The position numbers and the translations under genes were made by a program. Below the pieces are notes generated by a model. It was not told the DNA's origin. It worked only from the letters and a program-made list of their open reading frames with translations, and ran no database searches. 33,898 nt of DNA from Cymbomonas tetramitiformis (Eukaryota > Chlorophyta > Pyramimonadophyceae > Pyramimonadales > Pyramimonadaceae), in NCBI GenBank assembly GCA_001247695.2, contig LGRX02009784.1:1-33898 (forward strand), read 5' to 3'. This document shows positions 1-8,046 of the stretch, one piece after another. How positions within the stretch are numbered: position 1 is the first letter of the stretch; each line of letters opens with the position of its first letter.

Positions 1-500
1 GCGTACCCCCCCAGTGCTCGAAAACGGAGTCTGGGGGGGAGGGGGTGAAAGAACGAATATGGTGCATTTCATACGAATCAGCAATGTCGCTATTTGAAAA
101 TTTTCGCCTGCGGCGCATGTCGGATCACTCGTAATACTACGAAAGACCCCACGGTACGCTGCGCGTGTCGTGGGACCCGCCGCCGCCGCGCGTGTTGGGA
201 CCCGCCGCGCGCGTTGGCCCCCGCCGCGCGTGTTGGGACCCGCCGCGCGTGTTGGCCCCCGCCGCGCGTTTTGGGACCCGCCGCGCGTGTTGGCCCTCGC
301 CGCGCGTGTTGGCTCTGCCGGGGGGGGGATAGGATCCGACCCCCCAAGGCAAAATATCGAGGTCTAGGGGGGGGGTCCAACCCCCCCAAGGCAAAATATC
401 GAGGTCTAGGGGGGGGGTCCAACCCCCCCAAGGCAAAATATCGAGGTCTGGGGGGGGGTCTAACCCCCCCCAGGACCTGAAAACAGAGTCGGGGGGTATT
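1..500. repeat. G/C-rich tandem repeats (about 36-bp and 42-bp units)
   Basis: Two repeat families occupy this stretch. From about 175 to 315, units alternate gttgggacccgccgcgcgt and gttggcccccgccgcgcgt, with small changes. From about 340 to 470 a 42-bp unit recurs about three times: a C run, aaggcaaaatatcgaggtct, then a G run; the ggtct core starts at 361, 403 and 445. The phrase gaaaac-gagtc next to a G run appears near both ends (about 20 and 480). The long G and C runs could form G-quadruplex or hairpin structures. Open frames here are products of repeat composition and I see no gene. From 500 to 774 I see only unique non-coding sequence. Confidence 0.85.
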
Positions 501-737
501 TCAATGTGATGTGCTGCCTGTCGCAAACGCGTGTGGATGATGGTACGAATACTCTCGGAATCGAGCAACCTTAACACTCGCGGATGATCATAAGTTCGTC
601 ATAAACATTCACTGGTGCCGGTAACTGTTCAAGTAATTCTCAACACAGCACAAGATCGTAGAGCTACAAAATTTTTGAAATTCTGATATTCTGAGATCGA
701 ACGCTAAGCTCTTTCATGCAAGCCCAGATTTCCAACA

Positions 738-757
738 TCCCCCATCTGTAGCTGCTG
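738..757 (-). other. Possible polypurine tract and 3' LTR start of retroelement 1
   Basis: On the minus strand, just past the pol stop codon, the sequence reads GATGGGGGATGTTGGAAAT: a short purine run followed by TGTTGG. That is the expected look of a polypurine tract followed by an LTR that starts with TG. I could not find a matching copy upstream of the element, so the assignment is weak. Confidence 0.2.
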
Positions 758-774
758 CGTGCAGTAGCACAGAC

Positions 775-3700
775 TCAAATGTGGGCTTGTTCAGCATACT
801 GGGTCGTATCACCATCTGCCATGAACTTGCCCAAACTGAAAGTGAACATACCAATGCCTTCACTTTCTCCACCCTGTAACATCTTGGCTCTGACCAGCGG
901 ATTCTTGAATACCAAGACCCACATACACCTGCGGCCAATAGGTCCATGTTCCAGATGCCCAATCACATGCAAGCGTCCCGTCTGACTCAATCGTCTGAAG
1001 TACGCAGCTCTGCTCTCGGTCATGTCTGTCAAGTAGTAAGATGGAACGTGGACACATGCCACCACACGACTGGCCATCACTGCCAATGGAAACGCAATAT
1101 CCAGCGCTGCAAACCAAAGTGAAGTCACCACTGCGTCACAGACACCATACTTCTCCTTCCATATGCGATAGTTACCTGGCTGAAGTGCGTCATGCGCCTC
1201 AGACCAACCCAACTGAGAGTTCCAATCATTATTCATAAATCTCAACTGCGGCCATTGCTCCACCATCACCTCACTGATGACCCCAGTACCTGCCCATGGG
1301 TCCCACACGCCATCGATGGACTTCCAGTCCACCTCTGTCGCCAAACGCCTCACCTCGGAGGGCACTGTGATGACCAGCTCAAGCCCCCACTGCAGTGCGC
1401 TAGCTTCTCGCACCTGAGCCTTGGTCATATGTCTCAATTCTCCTCGTTTTTCAACTTCTTCTTCAGCCAAAGCAGGCACAAGAGGTGCATCCCTCAGCTG
1501 CCTTGCCATTGCCTTCTGTTCCCGATATTTCTTGCTCAGCACCGTGCGATGCCCCTCATTCCAGTGCCCTGGCATGAAGATCTGCACGGCCTCAGAGAGC
1601 TTGTCCTGTCTGCCCCAATCAATCTGATCTGGCATGTGAAGAAACATGTCCTTCTCATCCAACAGCATGTCCCTGGACGAGACGGCATGCCATGGCTGCG
1701 ACTTGCCTCCCTTCACCACGCGACGAGGACCCACGTCTGCTGGAAGCAGGCGCATGTCCGAGGACAGCTTCTCGTTCAGCTGTTGTTCCTTCATTCCCAA
1801 TCTGTCCTCCAGGACCCAAGAGCTCTTGGTTTCCTGGGCTTGTACCTCAGCATTGGCGGCTTGCATCCTCGTGCCTAAGCACCCAGGACATAACCACTCG
1901 CCCTCTGGTACCTCATTCGATGCTGGGGTAAGACACCATAAATGGTACCCCTTGTTGCACGCGTCGCACAACAACATTTCTGCTTCTCCATCAGTCTTCC
2001 TGCACATTTCACATGCAAGGTGTCTGCTGAGCACGGCTGCACTGCAGTCATACTGGTCCTTCACCTGTAGGTGACATGGCGCGATGCTCTGCACAGTGCT
2101 CTTCTCTTTTAACTTGGTGGCGTCCTCAAGCACCACGACACCATCTCGCTGTATCTTGACCAGCTTCAGGATGGCGGACTTGGTCGCGACTTCCATGCCG
2201 CTGCGAGGCTTCTGTCTGATGTAGACGAAATCGCCCACCTTAAACTGGTGTGGCCTAGGCTCATAGCCCCCACCCCTTCTCCCTTCATAATGTAATGTAT
2301 CACGATGCTGTGCGACCTCCAGGCTGCAACCAGCGTGCACCATCAGTCGCCTCACCACCTGTGCTCTCTGGAGGAGGTCCTTGACTCTGGCATCCTTCTC
2401 ATCTTCGACCCCAGCACCGAAATCTATGCTGGGCGCCTGCTTCAAATCTGGCGGCACCACTGCCTCTTGGGCAAACAACAGGGTGAACGGCGCCACCCCC
2501 GTGGACTCCTGGCGTGCTGCATTATAGCTCAGCACCAGCGGCCAGAGCTGCTCATCCCACTCATAATCGAGACCCTTCTCCAAGGCAAGCTTCTTGAAGC
2601 AAAACTTCATTGTGCGCACCACTCGCTCAGTCAGCCCATTGCCCTCTGGTGAGTCTGGTGAGGTAACTCGTCGGTCGATCAGGCAGTCTCTGCATAGCTG
2701 CTTGAACTCGCCCTCGAACTCCTTGCCTCCATCCACCAAGCACTCTGCTGGCGCACCAAACACAGCCAGGACATGACTGCGAAATGCCGCTGCGATGGTC
2801 CTCGCCTCCTTGTCGGGAATGGGTACACAGACTATGAATCTGGTGTAGTGCTCAGTCATGATAAGCACCCTGTTGTTGCCAGCCTTGGTCTGTCTCCTCG
2901 AAGGCCATGCCAAATCCAGCGACCAACGATACATGAACGACACGATCTCGAGGGGGGATAAACATGCCTCCTCTCTCGCATAATGAGTTTTCACGCGCTG
3001 ACAGGTCTCACACTGAGTGACCACAGCCTCCACGTCCTTCTTCAAATCGGCCCACCAATGGCGCTGCCACAGAAGATGCTGCGTACGCCTTATGCCCCAA
3101 TGGCCAGTTCTGGAGTGGTATTCCTTGACCAATGCAAGACGGTCAGCAGGCTTAGGTATTCTCACCTCCTTGCCCGACAGCGTGATCATGTAGATCTCGT
3201 CCGTAGCCTCATCCCATCGATGTCGTGCTGCGCGCCTCCTCACACGACGAACTTCATCCTCTGGCAACCTCACGCTGCCATTGGACCTCAACCATCTGAG
3301 GCACCATGCATCGTCGTGTACATCTCGATGCTTGTCACGGTCGACCTGCTGCTCGGCCACGCTGGCCATCAAGTCCTCGAATCTGGTGGAACACGCCAAC
3401 CTGGGGAGTCTCATCTCTGAATCTTTGGCAGGCGGACTCCAAGCAGGCACATCCACGCGCGCTGCTGGAGTTGCGCCCTCCTTCACGAAGTGGCTCTCGT
3501 GCCTCTGACGATACTGCTCAATGGCGTAGAGCTGCCACTCCTTCTTCTTCTTCTTCTTGGTTCCAGCCTTCTGTCGCTGGGCCCCAATTCCTTCTGCACC
3601 TTTCTGCCCTTGCGAGCACATTACCTGCAGCTTCTCTTCCCAGTCACGGTGACTCATGGTCTTCGCCACCTGCTGAGTATATGCATTCGAATTCTCAACC

Positions 3701-6700
3701 CATTCCGCCAGCAAAGCTTGCCTCTGCTGAAGGTCCGACCTCGCGTGGTCTGCCCAGTTGTTGTCTACAGCGATGGGCTGCCCTGGGGAATTCTCTGCCT
3801 CTGGGGACTCCTCGCTATGAGGGAGCCCCTTCCTGCTCGCTTCTGCGACCGACATCAGCAGTTCCATTGCCCTGCGATCCATGGCCAGGCCCAGAATGCT
3901 TGCCAATTCCACGTCGTTCAGGCCATCGGCCATGCGTAGCTCACTTGCGCTGTAGCCCATGGCTCGCGCCTTCTCGTCGAGCTTCACTTCTCGGGATTCT
4001 TCCTCGGCGTCTTCATCGTCCTGGTTGCGCACCACGGTGCCCATCCTTGCTCTTCTGAACGCTCTCGACCCTTGCGTCGCCATGATGGTGGGAAGCGCCC
4101 TCAGCGGTTCTCCCACCACGTTCACCACGTAGTGAGGCGCGCGGTCTGTTCTTATCACTGGCCTGGGCTGCCAGCCCTTGCATAGGATTGACGATACAAT
4201 TCGTCCTTCTGGTCTCGCCACCTTGCTCATGACGGAGCGAAACTGGTGGATCTGGAACAAGTTGCTCCAATACGCCCGCAATCGATGTGCGTAAGCGCCT
4301 GCTTGTGCTGCATCAAAGGACACTGGTCGGCCAATGACGCTGGCAATGTACGGGAACACCTCGTCCCTGATCTTGGTCCCGAGTCTGTGCGACAACGGGG
4401 AAACGTTCTCCAGGATATAGCCTGGAGGCCTCTGCTGCTGCAGCTGCTGCAGTGTGGATAGAAGCCGAACCACTTCATAAAATAATTTGCTGTGCCTGCC
4501 ATCCAGGCCTGTGAGTGTTCCAGCAGGGGAGAGATCCTGGCATGGGAACCCACATACCATGACCCACTGGCGTCCTTGAAGGGCTCCTGCTCGTATGAAG
4601 TCGGCACTGGTGGTGTCGTGCAGATCTTGGGGTAGAGCTATCGCACAGGGCGAAATGAGGTCAGGATATCGTCTTAGCAACGCCGTGCACCTGGCCCTGG
4701 CAACTGTCCGACTGCTCGGGGATATGTCCTGATACAGGTAGCGATCCACCTTCATCCCACTGCGGAGCAACATCTCTAGGCCAGCACAGAGGCATCCGCA
4801 TGGCTCGTAGCACACCACACCTTTCTCCCGAGCTTGCGAGAAGAACTGCCTGCCCAGCACCCTAGTGTCCACCTTCTCAGGCTTCAAGATGCGCTCGCCT
4901 TCAAAGTACTCATTGCTGTACACAGCGGGGCTTCCCTCGCCGTGCGTGCCTCGCGTAGGCCTCACCAAGCTCAGCGCCTTCCAAGCCGCTCTGGCTAGCC
5001 TCCCAGAGTCGGTCACCAGCTCGGGTAAGTCAGTATCAAACATGTCCCCGTGATTGCACTCCAATTTCTCCTGGTGGTGCAAGTCGAATAAACGATGCAC
5101 TGGTCCCGTGCCCAGCTGCTCCATGGCAGCCATCCTGCAGTAGTTGGCAACCTGGACCTCTGGCGTGGCCTCTTCCCCTGGGGAAGCATCTCCAGCCAAC
5201 ATAAAGCACAAGTGGTCACAGAAGTCCTTCGTGTGAACTTCCCCCACGCCTGCGTGAAACGCAGTCACCTTCTCCCTCTCATGCCTCGCCCCAGTCTCGT
5301 CTGTCGTGGACGGTAGTGGATAGCGAGACGGCACGTCAGCGTTGCTGTTCTTGGCTCCTGGGCGATACTGCACCGTGAAGTCGAACTCCTGCAAACTGAT
5401 TGCCCAGCGTAGGTGTTGCCCTTGGAGATCGGCCTTCTCCATCAGGGTGGTGAGCGGTGAGTGGTCGGTCACCAGCGTGAAGTGAACGCCATGCAAGTAC
5501 TGCCTCAGCGTGCGCACTGCCCACACCACTGCAAGCATCTCCCCTTTGAAGCTGGCGTACTGTCTCTCCGTCTTACTCAGGGATCGGCTGATTGCCATGC
5601 AGATGTACTCCTTCCCATCATCGTCCTTCTGGCCCAACACCGCGCCAATGCCATAGGTGCTCCAATCGGTGTACAATATGAGGGGTCTATCATAATCGAT
5701 AGGCCTCAGACATCTCCCAGAACAGAGGGCATCCTTCAAGTCTTGAAGCGCTTGATCTTGCTCCTTCCCCCAAGCTCCCTTGATGTCAGTGATCTCCTTC
5801 TTGAGCAGGTCGTTGAGAGGGCGGGCCATCTCAGAGTAGTTTGGCCCCCCTGGCTCACCCACCAGGCCCTTGTAGTAGTTCATCATGCCCAAGATCGAGC
5901 GGAGCCCAGTCTTGTCCTGGGGGCTTGGAAGCTCCTGGATGGCCTTGCACTTTGCTTCTTGCGCACCAATGGAGTTATGACCAATGCGGTAGCCCAGAAA
6001 GTCCACCGTGGCTGCACCAAAGGTACTCTTGCCTGCATGCAGTCGGATGCCAGCGTCCCCCAAGGTGCGCAACACGTCCTCAACGTCCTTCAGATGCTGC
6101 TCAGGCGTGGAATCCGTGTAGACCACTACGTCGTCGACGTATGCCACTGTACAATGCTGCAAGTGACGTAACTCGTAGTCCATGATTATCACAAACGCAG
6201 AAGTGGCTCCAGCTGCCCCAAAAGGCATCGAGGTGTACTGGTACAGCTGATTCTTCCACCAGAACGCCGTCTTGCTCCTGTCCTCTTCCGTGGCCATGGG
6301 AATCTGGTGGAAGGCTTTGGTGGCATCCAGCGTGGTCTTGAACTTGGCCTTCGCAACCTTCTGGTAGAGCTCCTCTGGTCGATGTGGCAGCGTATTGTCT
6401 TTGAGGGAGTGTCGGTTGACGCCCCTGAGATCCACGCAGAATCTCGTCTGGGTCCACAGGCCAGTCTCATGATCCTTCTTGCCAGCCACGACGACGTTAC
6501 TCGCATGCCTGCAATGCTTGGTTGCAGGCTCTATGAAGCCATACTCCAAAAGTTCCTTGCAGTGAATATCGATGATTTCCTGCTCGCCCGGGCTGTACTT
6601 CCTGGGTCTCTGGTAGGCGGCCTTGGATTCGTCTATGAAAGGAATGGAGAACGTGTTGTGCTCTGCCTTGCCCTTGTAGCCTGTCAGATCGTGGGGACTG

Positions 6701-6792
6701 TTTGGCAAAAGTGGTCTTGCACCTGCGGAGAACATTTCGCATTTCCTCCCAGTGCTCCTCCTTGAAGTCAGGATGTCCTCCAAACGTGGCAT
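775..6792 (-). CDS. pol: Retroelement 1 pol: RT, RNase H, C5 DNA methyltransferase, integrase, PHD, MTase-like fold
   Basis: This is a 2005-residue Ty3/Gypsy-type polyprotein that should copy the element RNA into DNA and insert it. Visible domains in order: reverse transcriptase about 75-330 (LDATKAFHQI, then YVDD at 218-221); RNase H about 368-485 (YTDWS, TDHSPL); C5 cytosine methyltransferase about 655-975; integrase about 1226-1440 (H1226, H1231, C1261, C1264; D1293, D1354, E1389); PHD finger about 1594-1638; and a class I methyltransferase-like fold about 1822-1965. In the C5 domain I see GFPCQDLSPAG with the nucleophile Cys at 751, the ENV motif at 795-797, and a QAGAYAHRLRAYW motif. The last fold has DPWAGTG at 1831-1837, but TSLWF stands where N6A/N4C enzymes have an (D/N/S)PP(Y/F/W) motif. 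The first 30 or so residues are probably not native, because the upstream RT linker lies in another frame (see 6497-7672). C5 methyltransferases in Gypsy elements are known; the PHD and second MTase-like fold are additions I do not recognise from a named family. Confidence 0.93.
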   Translation of the reverse strand: MPRLEDILTSRRSTGRKCEMFSAGARPLLPNSPHDLTGYKGKAEHNTFSIPFIDESKAAYQRPRKYSPGEQEIIDIHCKELLEYGFIEPATKHCRHASNVVVAGKKDHETGLWTQTRFCVDLRGVNRHSLKDNTLPHRPEELYQKVAKAKFKTTLDATKAFHQIPMATEEDRSKTAFWWKNQLYQYTSMPFGAAGATSAFVIIMDYELRHLQHCTVAYVDDVVVYTDSTPEQHLKDVEDVLRTLGDAGIRLHAGKSTFGAATVDFLGYRIGHNSIGAQEAKCKAIQELPSPQDKTGLRSILGMMNYYKGLVGEPGGPNYSEMARPLNDLLKKEITDIKGAWGKEQDQALQDLKDALCSGRCLRPIDYDRPLILYTDWSTYGIGAVLGQKDDDGKEYICMAISRSLSKTERQYASFKGEMLAVVWAVRTLRQYLHGVHFTLVTDHSPLTTLMEKADLQGQHLRWAISLQEFDFTVQYRPGAKNSNADVPSRYPLPSTTDETGARHEREKVTAFHAGVGEVHTKDFCDHLCFMLAGDASPGEEATPEVQVANYCRMAAMEQLGTGPVHRLFDLHHQEKLECNHGDMFDTDLPELVTDSGRLARAAWKALSLVRPTRGTHGEGSPAVYSNEYFEGERILKPEKVDTRVLGRQFFSQAREKGVVCYEPCGCLCAGLEMLLRSGMKVDRYLYQDISPSSRTVARARCTALLRRYPDLISPCAIALPQDLHDTTSADFIRAGALQGRQWVMVCGFPCQDLSPAGTLTGLDGRHSKLFYEVVRLLSTLQQLQQQRPPGYILENVSPLSHRLGTKIRDEVFPYIASVIGRPVSFDAAQAGAYAHRLRAYWSNLFQIHQFRSVMSKVARPEGRIVSSILCKGWQPRPVIRTDRAPHYVVNVVGEPLRALPTIMATQGSRAFRRARMGTVVRNQDDEDAEEESREVKLDEKARAMGYSASELRMADGLNDVELASILGLAMDRRAMELLMSVAEASRKGLPHSEESPEAENSPGQPIAVDNNWADHARSDLQQRQALLAEWVENSNAYTQQVAKTMSHRDWEEKLQVMCSQGQKGAEGIGAQRQKAGTKKKKKKEWQLYAIEQYRQRHESHFVKEGATPAARVDVPAWSPPAKDSEMRLPRLACSTRFEDLMASVAEQQVDRDKHRDVHDDAWCLRWLRSNGSVRLPEDEVRRVRRRAARHRWDEATDEIYMITLSGKEVRIPKPADRLALVKEYHSRTGHWGIRRTQHLLWQRHWWADLKKDVEAVVTQCETCQRVKTHYAREEACLSPLEIVSFMYRWSLDLAWPSRRQTKAGNNRVLIMTEHYTRFIVCVPIPDKEARTIAAAFRSHVLAVFGAPAECLVDGGKEFEGEFKQLCRDCLIDRRVTSPDSPEGNGLTERVVRTMKFCFKKLALEKGLDYEWDEQLWPLVLSYNAARQESTGVAPFTLLFAQEAVVPPDLKQAPSIDFGAGVEDEKDARVKDLLQRAQVVRRLMVHAGCSLEVAQHRDTLHYEGRRGGGYEPRPHQFKVGDFVYIRQKPRSGMEVATKSAILKLVKIQRDGVVVLEDATKLKEKSTVQSIAPCHLQVKDQYDCSAAVLSRHLACEMCRKTDGEAEMLLCDACNKGYHLWCLTPASNEVPEGEWLCPGCLGTRMQAANAEVQAQETKSSWVLEDRLGMKEQQLNEKLSSDMRLLPADVGPRRVVKGGKSQPWHAVSSRDMLLDEKDMFLHMPDQIDWGRQDKLSEAVQIFMPGHWNEGHRTVLSKKYREQKAMARQLRDAPLVPALAEEEVEKRGELRHMTKAQVREASALQWGLELVITVPSEVRRLATEVDWKSIDGVWDPWAGTGVISEVMVEQWPQLRFMNNDWNSQLGWSEAHDALQPGNYRIWKEKYGVCDAVVTSLWFAALDIAFPLAVMASRVVACVHVPSYYLTDMTESRAAYFRRLSQTGRLHVIGHLEHGPIGRRCMWVLVFKNPLVRAKMLQGGESEGIGMFTFSLGKFMADGDTTQYAEQAHI

Positions 6793-7672
6793 TGAGCTCA
6801 GTGTCGAGCCACGCTGCCTCGTCCTTGGTCACTGTCGTGTCACCTAGAGGTTGAAGCTCGTCCAGCACGGTGTACGGCAAGACCTCATCCTGCTCCGCGA
6901 CGTTGGCTTCCCAGCCCGGCTCCCATTGCCTCGAGGATTGCTGAGCCTCCCAAGAAGTGCAGGGGGACGCACCCCAGGCACTGCGCGTGGGTGACATGAC
7001 ATCGTACGCAGGCACACTCTCAGTCAGCTTGCCAGCGACCCACAAGATTCCGCACAAAAGCAGAAAAAATCGCAAAATTCTGTTGAAATGCACTGCGGCT
7101 GCCGGCGAGTCCGAAGCGAAGAAGCACGCCATTACTCTCCACCCCCCGTGCGCCAAGCGAGTACTCCCACCAGCGGCGGTGGAAACCACGACTGTGAGGA
7201 CAAGCGCCATGTAGGCGGCCTGCGCGACGCGATGAAGTTGGAGATTGCGCCGAAGCTGCGCCCAGCGCGCCGCAAAGCGAGGCTTGTCCAACCTGGCCGG
7301 CAAAGTGGGCAGGCACACGCGGCCCAACAAGAAAACTTGGGACCAACGCAGGGACGGAACAGTCCATCCACGGTCACGTCGAATGTGACCTGCGTCCAGA
7401 GGGTTGTCCACGACATAAGAAGCGCGGTGCGCCACATCCTCAGTATAAATGCTGGCGCAAACCCAAAGCCAGGCGAGGACCACGAGGAGGAGGGCGGCGG
7501 CACACTGCGACCAGCATGCCAAGGAAACGACCACCCCCCGGAGGGGCACCACCATCCAACCTTCTGCACGAACACGGTGCACGCCAGCATAGATGCCCGT
7601 AGTGCGCACGATAAGCAACCCAACGTACCAAATAGGCGAGGGCCCATAAGACCCAAATGTCGTAATATGCAC
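6497..7672 (-). CDS. Frame-broken upstream part of pol with three hydrophobic segments
   Basis: The C-terminal third of this 391-residue frame looks like the linker that precedes a Gypsy RT (HPDFKEEHWEEM..VLRR..TTFAKQSP). At about 6707 the conserved reading passes into the frame of the 2005-residue ORF by a +1 shift at a CAGTCCCCACGAT sequence. Either one C was gained or the element uses +1 frameshifting. The rest of this ORF has three strongly hydrophobic stretches: around CAAALLLVVLAWLWVCASIY, around AYMALVLTVVVSTAAGG, and ILRFFLLLCGILWVAG. These could be membrane segments. An overlapping frame (7440-7955) is also Trp-rich and hydrophobic, so the region 6,800-8,040 is either a broken membrane-protein gene or non-coding. 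I do not recognise a family for the hydrophobic part. Confidence 0.45.
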   Translation of the reverse strand: MHITTFGSYGPSPIWYVGLLIVRTTGIYAGVHRVRAEGWMVVPLRGVVVSLACWSQCAAALLLVVLAWLWVCASIYTEDVAHRASYVVDNPLDAGHIRRDRGWTVPSLRWSQVFLLGRVCLPTLPARLDKPRFAARWAQLRRNLQLHRVAQAAYMALVLTVVVSTAAGGSTRLAHGGWRVMACFFASDSPAAAVHFNRILRFFLLLCGILWVAGKLTESVPAYDVMSPTRSAWGASPCTSWEAQQSSRQWEPGWEANVAEQDEVLPYTVLDELQPLGDTTVTKDEAAWLDTELNATFGGHPDFKEEHWEEMRNVLRRCKTTFAKQSPRSDRLQGQGRAQHVLHSFHRRIQGRLPETQEVQPGRAGNHRYSLQGTFGVWLHRACNQALQACE

Positions 7673-8046
7673 GACGGGGATAACGTCGAGCAGTCGACCA
7701 CCACACCGGCAGCCGGTCCAAAAACGAGGCCACGCAGCGCCTCCACCAAACTTGAAAAGGGCACCATGTCAAGTGCCACGCCATTGCCTCCCACATCGCC
7801 CAAACGGCGACCATGGGCACGGGACCTCGTCCCAGCCACCACCAAACCACTGCACTGCCTGCAAGCGAGATACACGCCCGCAGGACACCTGGCCTCAAGT
7901 GGACTGCCTGTGCCGGCAGCCCACGGCCACAGCGTTGGTTGTGCATCAGGGCCACCCGCCCGCTGTGCCCGGGGAGCCCTGATGAAAATACGCTTGTTGT
8001 CGCTGCGCCTCACGTCGATCGTCTGTGTGACGCTCAAACGCCTCCG

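Noticed and set aside
94..577. Open frames across the G/C-rich repeats on both strands
   Set aside because: They exist because the repeat units lack stops; translations are repetitive and differ by frame, with no conserved domain.
1192..1878. Long plus-strand open frames opposite retroelement 1 pol
   Set aside because: They are antisense to a domain-bearing ORF in GC-rich DNA and show no recognisable motif.
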